64,000 nt of DNA from DASWIG01 sp965371445 (GTDB lineage Bacteria; Acidobacteriota; Thermoanaerobaculia; Multivoradales; J023): NCBI GenBank assembly GCA_965371445.1, contig CBDUYN010000023.1, positions 20,239 through 84,238 of the forward strand, given 5' to 3'. The notes under the pieces were generated by a model. The model did not search any database. It was not told the origin of the DNA and saw nothing but the letters and a program-made list of their open reading frames with translations. Numbering within the stretch: position 1 is the first letter of the stretch; every line of letters starts with the position of its first letter. Positions 49,862-58,330 of the stretch are shown piece by piece. The translations under genes and the position numbers were made by a program.

Positions 49862-50589
49862 TCGTCGAGGTAGAGGAAACGCTTGCAGGCGTCGCACTGG
49901 ATCACGACGCCGTCGTTGCGGATTTCGATGATGATCTGCGGACGGACGTTGTAGCTACAGTCCTCGCAGTGCCACATGGCGTTGGCGCTGCGGGTCTCGA
50001 TGCGAACCACCCGGGTCACCGCCTGGCCGTCGTAGCGCTCGTAGAGGCGGTCGAAAAGCGTCAGGTACTGATGCGGCAGCGTTTCTCGGATCTCCTCGAC
50101 CTGGCGGGTGAGCTCCGCCACCGTCCGGGCCACCTCGGGCTTCTCGCTTTCCCACTTCGCGAGCTCCGCCTTGTAGCGCTCGTCGAGGTCGCGGAACTTC
50201 TCCTGCAGCTCCTTCTCGTCTTTTTCCGCCTGGTCGTATCTCTCGATCAGCTCGAGGATCTGTTGCTCGGAGTCGTTGATCTGGGCCTTGACGGTGTCGA
50301 TCTCTTTGAGCAACGCCGTGTACTCGCGCTCGGAGGAGACCTGACGCAGCTGCTCCTGGTAGCGCTTCACCTTCTCCTGGAGCTCCGAGAGCACCCCTTC
50401 GCCGGCCCGCCGCTCCTGCGCCGCCGAATCGCGGATCGCCGTCACCTCGTCGATCTCCGCCTGGCGCTGGCTGTGCTCCTCGTGGAGCTCTTTCATCCAG
50501 TCTGGGACGCCGTCCAGCCGCGTCTGGGCGGCGGCGAGCTCCTCCCGGGTCTTGTTCAAAGAAACGATCGAGTCCAATTGCCGTGGCAT
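49858..50589 (-). CDS. coiled-coil zinc-ribbon protein (CT398/C4-type)
   Basis: 243 residues. A long antiparallel coiled coil (residues about 5-190) ends in a C4 zinc ribbon: CEDC at about 208-211 and CDAC at about 232-235 (WHCEDCSYNVRP ... VIQCDACKRFLYL). The family is widespread in bacteria, often next to yggS or RNase H genes; its role is uncertain, with links to flagella and RNA processing suggested in some species. Starts 27 bases from tRNA-CAT, which lies upstream on the same strand. Confidence 0.9.
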   Translation of the reverse strand: MPRQLDSIVSLNKTREELAAAQTRLDGVPDWMKELHEEHSQRQAEIDEVTAIRDSAAQERRAGEGVLSELQEKVKRYQEQLRQVSSEREYTALLKEIDTVKAQINDSEQQILELIERYDQAEKDEKELQEKFRDLDERYKAELAKWESEKPEVARTVAELTRQVEEIRETLPHQYLTLFDRLYERYDGQAVTRVVRIETRSANAMWHCEDCSYNVRPQIIIEIRNDGVVIQCDACKRFLYLDE

Positions 50590-50615
50590 CTATGCTTTCT
50601 CCACCTCTCTGGTCT

Positions 50616-50691
50616 TGGTGGGTCCACCTGGATTCGAACCAGGGACCAACCGGTTATGAGCCGGTGGCTCTGACCGCTGAGCTATGGACCC
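50616..50691 (-). tRNA. tRNA with CAT anticodon (Met elongator or Ile2)
   Basis: 76 bases with encoded CCA. Acceptor GGGTCCA/TGGACCC, D arm TAGCTCAGCGGTCAGAGC, anticodon stem ACCGG/CCGGT with loop CTCATAA (anticodon CAT), T loop TTCGAAT. CAT can be elongator Met or lysidine-modified Ile2; the G1-C72 pair and AA after the anticodon do not settle it. It is not the initiator, because the acceptor is fully paired. Confidence 0.93.
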
Positions 50692-50710
50692 AGACGAAGC
50701 GGCGACTCTA

Positions 50711-52153
50711 TCACCCTTCCGGGTGCGATGGAGCGGCTTTTCGCCGCGCCGATCGCTCCTCGGCCGGCGTCCGCTCGCGATCTGCGAAACGCAGGAAACG
50801 GTCCCGGAGCTGCCCGGCAAGCCGGCGGGCAAGGACGGGGTCGGACAACGCCTCGACGCCGTGATCGCTCCAGCGTTCGAGGCGGAGCTCGGGCACGGAC
50901 CCAGGCTCCCCGCCAAGCGGCGGCGTTTCGTCAAAGGCTTCCTCGAGGCGGGCGGTCAAACGCCGCGCCGCGCCCGGGGTCATCTCTCGGAGAGCACCGC
51001 CGGCGAGGACCCACCGCGCCAGGTGGTAGTCGGGCTCGGCGGTTGCGAAGCGTGCCGTCCAGAGGAGCTGTACGTCACCGGAGAGCAGCGAGAAGACGTT
51101 CGTACCGTTCCCGCCGTAGAGCTCTGAGAGGATCGGCTCGGCCGACACCCGAATGAGGCTCGGCGGATGGACCGGCGCGACACGTTGTCCCGCCGCCTCC
51201 AGGACGGTGGCAAAAAGCCGGGTCTGCTCCAACCTCCCCGAAAAAGGCTCGACGACGCTCCCGGCCGGGAGCTTGACGGCCATCGGCACCTCGATCGACT
51301 CGCGGCCGAGGTTCATGCCGGAGAGGATCTGGCCGTGCTCCCCCAACTCGAGGCCGTGGGTGGCGGTCACCACGACGAGCGCTTTTTCCCAGAGTGGGCT
51401 CTTTCGGAGCCCGGCCAGAATCCAGCCCAGCTTGCGGTCGACGCGCTTCAAGCCCTCGCCGTACACCCTCCAGTAAAGCTGGCGCTCACTCTCCGGCAAG
51501 TCGACTTCCGGTGATGAGAAGGCCAGGAGCTTGCGGAGATGGACCCGGCTTCGCACGTTGTCTGCGGAGCGCCGGCGCGGCGGTTTGCGCCGGCCGTGGA
51601 CGATCTCCGCGTCGCTGAGATGGACCCAGACGAAATCTCTCTTCTCGAGACCGGCGAAGACGCGCGCCGCGGCGCGGCGATCCGAAGGCGGCTCCAGGTG
51701 GCGGTCGAAGCCGGCCTCGAGGCCATGCTCCACGAGCCAGCCCGGAGCATGGGCCCTCGTGCGGTAGCCGGCCTCCTTCAGGAGCTCGGCCAGGGTCTTG
51801 AGGCGCCGCTGCGGGGAGCGGCTGCGGAGCCCTCCGGACAACAGCTGGTGCTGCCACACCTTGGCTCCGTAGAGCAGCGAGGCGAGCGACGCCACCGGGT
51901 CCGAGGAAGCGGCGACCGCCGTGGCGGATCGGTCGGCCGATGCCGTGAATTCGTTCCACCGCGGCGTCCAGGACGGCTCCCGGCTCGCCGCGCCCACGAC
52001 ATCGGCGCGGACCCCGGCCAGCGTGATGAGCACCACCGGAGAGGAGGCCGCGTCCTCGACTCCCGCCCGGCACGCGCCGAAGAGGAAAGCGAGGATCACC
52101 AGTGCCGGGAGCACCCGCAGCGAGGAGTGGCGGCCCAGGTCGGGACGGCTCAA
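50711..52153 (-). CDS. sulfatase-like (alkaline phosphatase superfamily) lipoprotein
   Basis: About 480 residues. The start is uncertain: a TTG at 52153 or a GTG at 52114. A lipobox (LAFLFGAC) predicts a lipoprotein. The superfamily core is weak but visible: VVLITLAGVRADVVGA (strand with the metal Asp area), the long helix region ATAVAASSDPVASLASLLYG where sulfatases carry the nucleophile loop, and TATHGLELGEHGQILSGMNL, the D/T-H-G-x-x-(L/M)-G-E-H-G motif. The nucleophile Cys/Ser-x-P-x-R signature is not clear, so catalysis is doubtful. Directly downstream of the GAF gene (6 bases), so cotranscribed. Confidence 0.7.
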   Translation of the reverse strand: MSRPDLGRHSSLRVLPALVILAFLFGACRAGVEDAASSPVVLITLAGVRADVVGAASREPSWTPRWNEFTASADRSATAVAASSDPVASLASLLYGAKVWQHQLLSGGLRSRSPQRRLKTLAELLKEAGYRTRAHAPGWLVEHGLEAGFDRHLEPPSDRRAAARVFAGLEKRDFVWVHLSDAEIVHGRRKPPRRRSADNVRSRVHLRKLLAFSSPEVDLPESERQLYWRVYGEGLKRVDRKLGWILAGLRKSPLWEKALVVVTATHGLELGEHGQILSGMNLGRESIEVPMAVKLPAGSVVEPFSGRLEQTRLFATVLEAAGQRVAPVHPPSLIRVSAEPILSELYGGNGTNVFSLLSGDVQLLWTARFATAEPDYHLARWVLAGGALREMTPGAARRLTARLEEAFDETPPLGGEPGSVPELRLERWSDHGVEALSDPVLARRLAGQLRDRFLRFADRERTPAEERSARRKAAPSHPEG

Positions 52154-52159
52154 GGAAAC

Positions 52160-53908
52160 CTACATTCCCAGGAGCTTCGGATCTCCCCCGGCCAGGCGCT
52201 GCACCAGCTCCTGGTGGAAGTAGTCTTCCTGGATCCGCGGATCGATGCGCTCGGTGTACATCTGGCGTGAGCGGTCGATGTCTTCCTTGAGGCGCGAGTA
52301 GATGTTGCCGGCCATGCGGCCTTCCTCAATGACCTCTTCGTTGTAGAGCTTGATCTCGCTGACCAGAAGCCTTGCCAGGCGCCGCGCCTCCTCGTGCAAG
52401 GCTTCCTCCCCCGCCGGGATGTTGACGGCGGAGCTCAAAGCAGCCTCTTCGGCGAACGCGGAGCCCGGACCCTGGAGGTCGTCGGGCGGCCGGACCTCGG
52501 TGGTGGCACCACCACTCGCCGCCGCGGCCGGGGGTGGAACGGCCGCAGCCGGCGGCGGTGCAACGGGCACCTCGGGGGCCGGAGGAGCCGCAAAGCTCGA
52601 CGGATAGGCCATGTCCGGGGGCGGCTGGACCTCCGTCGACGCCGCGGCTACCGGCGCGAGATCCGCAGGAGGCTGCACCTCCGTCGACGCTGGCGCGGCT
52701 ACCGGCGCGACGTCCGCAGGAGGCTGCACCTGCGTCGCCACCTCCGCCGCCGCCGGAGGCTCGGGCTCGAGCTCGAATCCAGCGGCCTCCGAAGGCTCGG
52801 GCTCGAGCTCGAACTCCGCAGGAGCCGGAGCCGCAGGAACCGGAGCCGCAGGAACCGGAGCCGCAGGAGGCTGCAAGGCCGAGATGTCGAGACGCACGGT
52901 CTGTTGGCCCACGGCCTCGCTGAGCACCGTAGGCGTCGGCGGCGGTGGCTGGACCTCCGGGGCTCGCTGGCCGATGACCGTCGGCTCGTCGTCCTCGACA
53001 TCTTCCTCCCAGATGTCGCCACCTTCCTCGGCGGCGCCCTCGGGTGCGGCCGGAGCCACCGCCGGGGCGGCAGGAGGCGGCTCCGGCTCCACCGCTGCAG
53101 CGGCCGCAGGCTCGGGTGCCGGTACCGGCGTTGCCTCAGGAGCCTCGGCAGGGGCCGCCGGCTCCTTGGGAGGGGCCTCGTGGGGCACTCCATGGAGGGC
53201 TCGCGAGCCGCCCTTTCGAACGCTCGCCGTCTCCAGGGCCTGGGATGCCGAATGGGTCAGAAGCTGAACGCTCGCCAGGTCGGGAATCGGCGCTCCCGCC
53301 GGCCAGTCGGTGTAGAGCGCTCCGGCGAGCTGCCCCCGGAGCACGAACGGCACCAGGAGACCCGTGCCTCCGGCGGCCACGCCGAGCTGCCCGGCGACCT
53401 CCTGGCAAGCCGCGGCGTCAAGGAGGATCGCGCCGGAGCCTTCCTCCAAGTCGCCCCAGACCTTGCCGTCGCCGGTCGGGAAGTTCAGGCTCTCGACGAC
53501 TCCGGTGTCGAAGCCGCAGCTGCCCCAGCCGCGCACCACGCCACCGCGGATGAGGAAAAAAGCGGCGCGGGAGGCCAAGCCGCAGGTCTCTTCGACCAGC
53601 GCGTTCAAGATCTCCGCCTGGCCGGAGGCTTCGTCCACCCGGCGAATGGCGGCGAACAGACCTTCGGCCGAAGGTAGCGCGGGTGGCGCCGCAGCAGGCT
53701 CGATCAGCTCACTGACATCGTCTTCGGTCAGGAACGACGAAGGGATCTGTGGGGAGATCTCCTCGACGCGGCGAAGCAACTCTTCGCTGCCCTGGCGGAT
53801 GCGCTCCTCGAGCTCCTGGTGAAGGTCGCGGACTACTTTCTCCACCGTGCTCGCGATCTGGCGATCGAGCTCCTCCACGCGGCGGGAGGTTTGCGTCGAC
53901 TCCGGCAT
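52160..53908 (-). CDS. GAF-domain protein with Pro/Ala/Glu linker and conserved helical tail
   Basis: About 582 residues from ATG 53908 (9 bases after GGAGG; the ATG at 53917 touches the box). The N-terminus is coiled coil (RRVEELDRQIASTVEKVVRD), then a GAF-like domain about 80-230 (AIRRVDEASGQAEILNALVE; LLVPFVLRGQLAGALYTDWP). Residues about 240-500 are low-complexity with repeated PAAPVPAAP, FELEPEP and the recurring STEVQPPADLAPVAA. The last ~90 residues (EEARRLARLLVSEIKLYNEE then GNIYSRLKEDIDRSRQMYTE) form a strongly conserved-looking helical unit also seen at the ends of Acidobacteria and Myxococcota signalling proteins. Function unknown; likely cytoplasmic scaffold or sensor. Confidence 0.7.
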   Translation of the reverse strand: MPESTQTSRRVEELDRQIASTVEKVVRDLHQELEERIRQGSEELLRRVEEISPQIPSSFLTEDDVSELIEPAAAPPALPSAEGLFAAIRRVDEASGQAEILNALVEETCGLASRAAFFLIRGGVVRGWGSCGFDTGVVESLNFPTGDGKVWGDLEEGSGAILLDAAACQEVAGQLGVAAGGTGLLVPFVLRGQLAGALYTDWPAGAPIPDLASVQLLTHSASQALETASVRKGGSRALHGVPHEAPPKEPAAPAEAPEATPVPAPEPAAAAAVEPEPPPAAPAVAPAAPEGAAEEGGDIWEEDVEDDEPTVIGQRAPEVQPPPPTPTVLSEAVGQQTVRLDISALQPPAAPVPAAPVPAAPAPAEFELEPEPSEAAGFELEPEPPAAAEVATQVQPPADVAPVAAPASTEVQPPADLAPVAAASTEVQPPPDMAYPSSFAAPPAPEVPVAPPPAAAVPPPAAAASGGATTEVRPPDDLQGPGSAFAEEAALSSAVNIPAGEEALHEEARRLARLLVSEIKLYNEEVIEEGRMAGNIYSRLKEDIDRSRQMYTERIDPRIQEDYFHQELVQRLAGGDPKLLGM

Positions 53909-54253
53909 TCCAATCATCCTCCAAGCGGGGGCCGCGAGGCCCGAGGCGTTTGCTGTGCTCCGTTGCGCGGCTGTCTTTCGGCGCTGGCGTTTCGGAACGA
54001 GGATCGTCGATTATTCTGGATGCGCCCGGCCATGTCAAGGCGTCCGAGGCTCTTGAAGCCCTTGAGACGTGGGCACTTTGCAAGCCTGGCGGCCGCGGCC
54101 TCGAGGGTCGCCTCACGAGAGCGGGAGAGCGGGCTCACGGCTTGTCGAGCCCACCGGGCTGTGGTAGCGTCCTTGCCACAGAGTTTTTGTCCGTGAACAC
54201 ACCGCGACTGCGTCTCGCATGAAGCCGGAACCGGAACGACGGAGGAAACCGTG
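53909..54253. other. divergent intergenic region
   Basis: About 345 bases between the leftward GAF gene and the rightward lipoprotein gene. It must hold both promoters; GC content is slightly lower near 53995-54020 (GATCGTCGATTATTCTGGAT). No gene-like frame or repeat is convincing. Confidence 0.5.
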
Positions 54254-55144
54254 ATGCGCAGAGAATTGGCTCTCTTCGCTCTTCTGAGCTTGATCTTGGC
54301 CGTGCTCGGCCTCGCCGCCTGCGGCCCGGCCGAGGAGGATCCCGCCCCAGGAGCCGAGGAGCTCGCCTGGCTGAAGGAGAACAAACCCGTCATCGACGCC
54401 AAGCGCGCCGAGCTCCAGGAAGCCCGCGACCTCCTCGCCGCCGGCGAGCTCCCGGAGCCGGAGGCCGCGGCGGCCGATGGCGGCCCCACCGAGGGCGGCC
54501 CCACCGAGGGCGAAGCCGCCGAGGGCGAAGCCGCCGAGGGCGAGGCCGCCGAGGGCGAGGGGGAAATGAAGCCGCTCGCCGAGATGACGGCCGAAGAGCT
54601 CGAGGCCCGCGCCACCGTCCTCGAGGACCAGATCCTCACCCTCTCCAACCAGATCAGCGAAAAAGTCGTCGCCTATTTGAACGCCGCCCAGCTCACCGTC
54701 GACGGCGAACGCACCCCCGACCAGCAGCTCGCGATCGACGTCAAGATCGCCGAGGACATCTCCGTCGCCCAGGAATACATCGACAAGGGCGGCAACTACT
54801 CCCGGGCGCTTGAAATCTACCACATGGCGCAGCAGCTCGACCCCGAGCACCCCGACCTCCTGGCCGCCATCGCCACGGCCGAGGAGCTGCGCTACATGAC
54901 CGAGGAGCGTTTCGCCCAGGTCAAGAAGAAGATGACCAAGGACGAGGTGCGCAAGCTCCTCGGCCAAGTCAAGCACACCAACGTCCGCGAGTTCCCCGAC
55001 GACGACGTCGTCGGCTGGTTCTACCGCAAGGAGGTCGGCGGCGCCGCCGGGGTCTACTTCAAGGAGAGCCGGGGCAAGATGCTCGTCTACAACACCGACT
55101 ACGACGCCATCAAGCAGAAGGTCATCGGCGGCGACGGCGAGTAG
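54254..55144 (+). CDS. lipoprotein with Glu/Gly/Ala repeat and SmpA-like C-terminus
   Basis: 296 residues from ATG 54254 (GGAGGA 8 bases upstream). Lipobox LAVLGLAAC predicts a lipid-anchored protein. Residues about 78-103 are a five-unit, five-residue repeat (GGPTE x2, then GEAAE x3) from 15-base DNA repeats. A middle region resembles TPR (YIDKGGNYSRALEIYHMAQQ LDPEH). The C-terminus MTKDEVRKLLGQVKHTNVRE then WFYRKEVGGAAGVYF resembles the SmpA/OmlA (BamE-like) fold. A periplasmic assembly or envelope role is plausible but not proven. Confidence 0.75.
   Translation: MRRELALFALLSLILAVLGLAACGPAEEDPAPGAEELAWLKENKPVIDAKRAELQEARDLLAAGELPEPEAAAADGGPTEGGPTEGEAAEGEAAEGEAAEGEGEMKPLAEMTAEELEARATVLEDQILTLSNQISEKVVAYLNAAQLTVDGERTPDQQLAIDVKIAEDISVAQEYIDKGGNYSRALEIYHMAQQLDPEHPDLLAAIATAEELRYMTEERFAQVKKKMTKDEVRKLLGQVKHTNVREFPDDDVVGWFYRKEVGGAAGVYFKESRGKMLVYNTDYDAIKQKVIGGDGE
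54482..54556 (+). repeat. coding tandem repeat, five 15-base units
   Basis: Two GGCCCCACCGAGGGC units, two GAAGCCGCCGAGGGC and one GAGGCCGCCGAGGGC, in frame in the lipoprotein gene. Near-identical units imply recent slippage and likely length variation between strains. Confidence 0.9.
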
Positions 55145-55194
55145 CCTCTTCCCCCGATCGCGCCCGCCGGCTCGCCGGTTCGCCGATCGAAGCC

Positions 55195-55223
55195 TTGACT
55201 TCGGGCGCCGTTTCAGCGAAGAT
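55195..55223 (+). promoter_or_regulatory. candidate rpsU promoter
   Basis: A TTGACT -35 (55195-55200), 17-base spacer and weak -10 GAAGAT (55218-55223), placing the start of transcription just before the hairpin at 55228. Confidence 0.5.
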
Positions 55224-55227
55224 ACGC

Positions 55228-55256
55228 GGCGTAGCCGTCCCCGGGACGGCTACGCC
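55228..55256 (+). promoter_or_regulatory. 13-bp-stem hairpin in the rpsU leader
   Basis: GGCGTAGCCGTCC pairs perfectly with GGACGGCTACGCC around a CCG loop. No U-run follows, so it is a poor intrinsic terminator. It is 60 bases before the rpsU start and would sit at the 5-prime end of the mRNA predicted from the upstream promoter. Possible roles: mRNA stabilisation, ribosomal-protein feedback, or insulating the upstream lipoprotein gene. Confidence 0.65.
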
Positions 55257-55316
55257 GACGTGTCTCGCGCTCCCGAGAGAGGCTTCAGTAAAAACGACGA
55301 GAAGGATCCGAAATCG

Positions 55317-55526
55317 ATGCCGATAGTTCAAGTCAGAGACGAAGAGAGCTTCGAGAACGCTCTTCGTCGTTTTAAACGGAAGTGCGAAAAAGCAGGTATC
55401 CTGACCGAGCTCAAGAAGCGCCAGCACTTTGAGAAGCCCTCGGTGAAGCGCAAGCGCAAGGCGATCCAGGCAAAAAAGAAGATCCTCCGCAAGGTCCACG
55501 AGGAACGCCGCCTGGGCCTCATCTGA
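55317..55526 (+). CDS. rpsU: 30S ribosomal protein S21
   Basis: 69 residues from ATG 55317, a GAAGGATCC box upstream. MPIVQVRDEESFENALRRFK then KCEKAGILTELKKRQHFEKP and the basic tail KRKRKAIQAKKKILRKVHEE are canonical S21. It sits near the 16S 3-prime end on the 30S and aids mRNA binding. mutS2 follows 86 bases later on the same strand. Confidence 0.97.
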   Translation: MPIVQVRDEESFENALRRFKRKCEKAGILTELKKRQHFEKPSVKRKRKAIQAKKKILRKVHEERRLGLI

Positions 55527-55612
55527 GCCGGCCGCGAGCATCCGATGCCACGGCGGGAGCGGGTCTTCCACCTGCTCCCGCTTTTGCGTGGACTCCGGCG
55601 CCCCCTAGGACC

Positions 55613-58012
55613 GTGACCCGATTCCAGCTCTCCCCGGCGACCGCGCAAGCCCTGGAGCTCCCGGGGCTCCTGGCGCTCGTCGCTCACCGGGCGGCCACCG
55701 ACCTCGGCCGCGAGCGCCTCCTCGCGCTGACGCCGGAAGACGACGAAGAGAGGCTCCTCGAGCGCCGGCAGGCCTACGAGGAGACGGAACGGCTGCTCGC
55801 CGAGCGGCCCCTCGTGCCGCTCCTGGAGCGTCCGCTCGGGCCGCTTCTCCGAGAGCTCGAGCGCGGCGGCTACGACCTTGGCGGCCGGGACCTCCTGCTT
55901 TTCGTCGACCTCCTGCGGACCAGCGCCGAGGCCGCCCAGCGCATCCGGACGGCCGATCCGGCCTGCGAGGCCCTCGGCGGCCGCCTGGAGAGGCTGCCGC
56001 CGCTAGACGAGCTACGCCGTCAGCTCGAGAAGACCTTCGATCGACGGGGCGAGATCCGCGAGGACGCCACCCCCCGGCTCGCCGAGCTACGCGGCAAGAT
56101 CCGCGGCGTCCGGAACCGCCTCTACACCAAGCTGCGCTCGGTGGTCGAGGAGGAGCGTGAGCACCTGAGCGAGGAAACCGTCCCGCTGCGGGACGGCCGG
56201 CTCGTCCTCATGCTTCAGTCGGGGGCCCGGGGAAAGATGGCGGGGCTCGTCCACGGGCGCTCTTCAAGCGGCCGGAGCTTTTACTTCGAGCCTCTCCAGG
56301 CCGTCGAGCTCAACAACGACCTCCGGGACTCGGTCGAGGAGGAAGAGGCCGAGAAGCGGCGCATCCTTGCCGAGCTCGTCTCGCGCCTGTGCGAGGAGCT
56401 CGACGCCGTCCGAGCCCATGCCGACCTCGTCGCCGGGCTCGACGTCCTCCAGTCGTCGGTGCGCTTCGCCCAGGCCGCCGGCGCCCGCCTGGCGGAGGTC
56501 GGCTCGCGTCACCAGTTGAAGCTCAAAGGAGCGCGCCATCCGCTGCTCGACCCGCGCCTCGCCGAGCTTCGCCAGGAGGCCCTGGGCCAGGCCGGCCACA
56601 GCGGTGAGGTCGTCGGGCTCGACCTGGAGCTCGACGAGGAGCGCCGCGCGATCGTCGTCACCGGACCCAACGCTGGCGGCAAGACCGTGGCCTTGAAGAC
56701 CGTGGGGCTCTTGGCCCTTGCCCACCAATGCGGCCTGCCCGTCCCCGTGGATCGCGGCAGCCGCCTCCCCTTTCTCAACGCGGTGGTTGCCACGGTCGGC
56801 GACGAGCAGGACCTCCTGGCTGACCGTTCGACCTTCAGCGGCCGGCTGATGCGCCTCGGCGAGGCCTGGGAAGCCGCGTCGCCCGACGCCCTGGTGCTCC
56901 TCGACGAGCTCGGTTCGGGCACCGACCCGGAAGAGGGCACGGCGCTCTCGATCTCGCTCCTCGAGGCCCTGCTGCGCCGCGGCAGCCTGACCTTCGTGAC
57001 GACGCATCTGAGCCAGCTCGCGGCCGCCGCGCTCGACGCCGACGGAGCGATCTGCGCGGCCATGGAGTTCAATGCCGAGACCGGACGCCCTACCTACCAG
57101 CTCCTGCCCGGCCCGCCCGGCGGCAGCGAGGCCCTGGCGCTCGGCCGGCGCCTGGGGCTTCCCTCGGAGTGGCTCGACCGGGCCGACGAGCTGCTCGGCT
57201 CCGAGCACCGGGAGTTTCGCCGTCTTCTCGCCGAGGTCGAACGTACCCGCCGCGAGCTGGCCGCGACTCACGAGAAGGTCAAGACGGAGCTCGACGACGC
57301 CGAACGCCTCCGCCGGCGTCTGGAGACCCGGGAGGCCGAGCTCGCGGCGGAGAAAAAGAGCGTCGGCAAGTCCTTGAAGCGCGAGCTCGAGAGCTTCCGC
57401 GACGCGACCCGCCGGCGCCTGCGCGAGGAGCTGGAGAAAATCCGCGCCGAGCTTGCGGCCGGACACAAGAAGGGCCTCGTGGCGGCGGCCGAGCGGCGGC
57501 TCTTCGAGGACGCGCCACAGCTCGTGCCGGCGGAGGACGGCGACGAGACCGCCGTCGCGGTCGGCGGACGCGTCCGCCACCGGGGCTTCGGCTGGGAGGG
57601 ACGCCTGGAAAGGCTGGAGCGTGGCAAGGCTCAGGTCACGGTCGGCGGCAAGATCTTCCGCTGCCGTGAAGAGCAGCTCATGGGCCTCGCCGAGGCCGTG
57701 GAGGCGAAGAAGGGCGGTAGAGGCTCCCGTGGGAGCCGGGGCAGCGTCTCCGCTCCCGAGAGCGACGCGCCACGCGAGCTGAAGCTCATCGGCCGGCGGG
57801 TCGAGCCTGCGCTTGAGGAGCTTGACCGCTTCCTCGACCAGGCGCTTCTCGCCTCGCACGAGGAGGTGCGGATCGTCCACGGGCATGGCTCGGGGCAGCT
57901 GCGGCGTGCGGTACGTGAGCACCTGCGCGGGCATGCGGCGGTCGAGTCGTACAAGAAGGCGGGGGCCAAGGAGGGTGGCGACGGCGCCACCGTCGTTGTG
58001 TTGCGGCAGTAG
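55613..58012 (+). CDS. mutS2: MutS2 ATPase with C-terminal Smr domain
   Basis: 799 residues, start GTG 55613 (ACCGTGACCCG). The MutS core ATPase has Walker A VVTGPNAGGKTVALKTVGLL and Walker B ALVLLDELGSGTDPEEGTAL, then a long coiled coil (VERTRRELAATHEKVKTELD). The Smr nuclease domain is at the end (IGRRVEPALEELDRFLDQAL; VRIVHGHGSGQLRRAVREHL) with the H-G-x-G-x-G loop; the LDLRG motif is altered (LKLIGRR). MutS2 suppresses recombination and acts on collided ribosomes. The length is typical. Confidence 0.93.
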   Translation: MTRFQLSPATAQALELPGLLALVAHRAATDLGRERLLALTPEDDEERLLERRQAYEETERLLAERPLVPLLERPLGPLLRELERGGYDLGGRDLLLFVDLLRTSAEAAQRIRTADPACEALGGRLERLPPLDELRRQLEKTFDRRGEIREDATPRLAELRGKIRGVRNRLYTKLRSVVEEEREHLSEETVPLRDGRLVLMLQSGARGKMAGLVHGRSSSGRSFYFEPLQAVELNNDLRDSVEEEEAEKRRILAELVSRLCEELDAVRAHADLVAGLDVLQSSVRFAQAAGARLAEVGSRHQLKLKGARHPLLDPRLAELRQEALGQAGHSGEVVGLDLELDEERRAIVVTGPNAGGKTVALKTVGLLALAHQCGLPVPVDRGSRLPFLNAVVATVGDEQDLLADRSTFSGRLMRLGEAWEAASPDALVLLDELGSGTDPEEGTALSISLLEALLRRGSLTFVTTHLSQLAAAALDADGAICAAMEFNAETGRPTYQLLPGPPGGSEALALGRRLGLPSEWLDRADELLGSEHREFRRLLAEVERTRRELAATHEKVKTELDDAERLRRRLETREAELAAEKKSVGKSLKRELESFRDATRRRLREELEKIRAELAAGHKKGLVAAAERRLFEDAPQLVPAEDGDETAVAVGGRVRHRGFGWEGRLERLERGKAQVTVGGKIFRCREEQLMGLAEAVEAKKGGRGSRGSRGSVSAPESDAPRELKLIGRRVEPALEELDRFLDQALLASHEEVRIVHGHGSGQLRRAVREHLRGHAAVESYKKAGAKEGGDGATVVVLRQ

Positions 58013-58330
58013 AGGCCGACACCGACGACTCGACCACCACAAGGTGCGAAACAACTTGTTTCGGACCTCCGCACGTCGGCACAAGGTGCGGAACAATCCG
58101 GTTCTTACGCTGGGACCGCAGGCGTCCCGCCTGCTCTTCGTCCCGTAGGGACGCGCTGGGACCGCAGGCGTCCCGCCTGCTCTTCGTCCCGTAGGGACGC
58201 GCTCTCTGTACATCAGGGCTTCCGGCGAAGCTCTTCGACCGGCGTCAGCTGCCCGGATTCAATCGCCACGGAGGAACCCGCCAAGCCAGACCGAGCCCGG
58301 TCAGGTGAGCCGCCCGATATACTCTGTTCG
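58013..58330. other. intergenic region with hairpin and tandem repeat
   Basis: Contains a palindrome CGAAACAACTTGTTTCG (58047-58063), two similar copies of CACAAGGTGCG(A/G)AACAA (58038 and 58080), and the 46-base tandem duplication at 58109. No gene seen. It separates mutS2 from the TIR cassette, so is the likely insertion side. Confidence 0.7.
58109..58200 (+). repeat. 46-bp tandem duplication with internal hairpin
   Basis: Two identical 46-base units (58109-58154, 58155-58200), each starting GCTGGGACCGCAGGCGTCCC and containing the hairpin GCAGGCG-TCC-CGCCTGC plus a GTCCC/GGGAC pair. They look like a REP-like dispersed repeat. Confidence 0.9.

Noticed and set aside
52394..53677. Arg/Gly-rich plus-strand frame opposite the GAF gene
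   Set aside because: Repetitive RRR/RGG composition mirrors the Pro/Ala linker on the opposite strand.
54482..54556. CRISPR-like array
   Set aside because: 15-base units without spacers, in frame with a lipoprotein; a coding tandem repeat. No CRISPR array or cas gene was seen in the window.
55228..55256. Rho-independent terminator for the lipoprotein gene
   Set aside because: Strong stem but no U-run after it and a promoter-like element before it; kept as a leader hairpin instead.
56264..58213. 649-codon minus-strand frame opposite mutS2
   Set aside because: No domain-like segments; mutS2 has all motifs. Shadow of GC-rich coding DNA.
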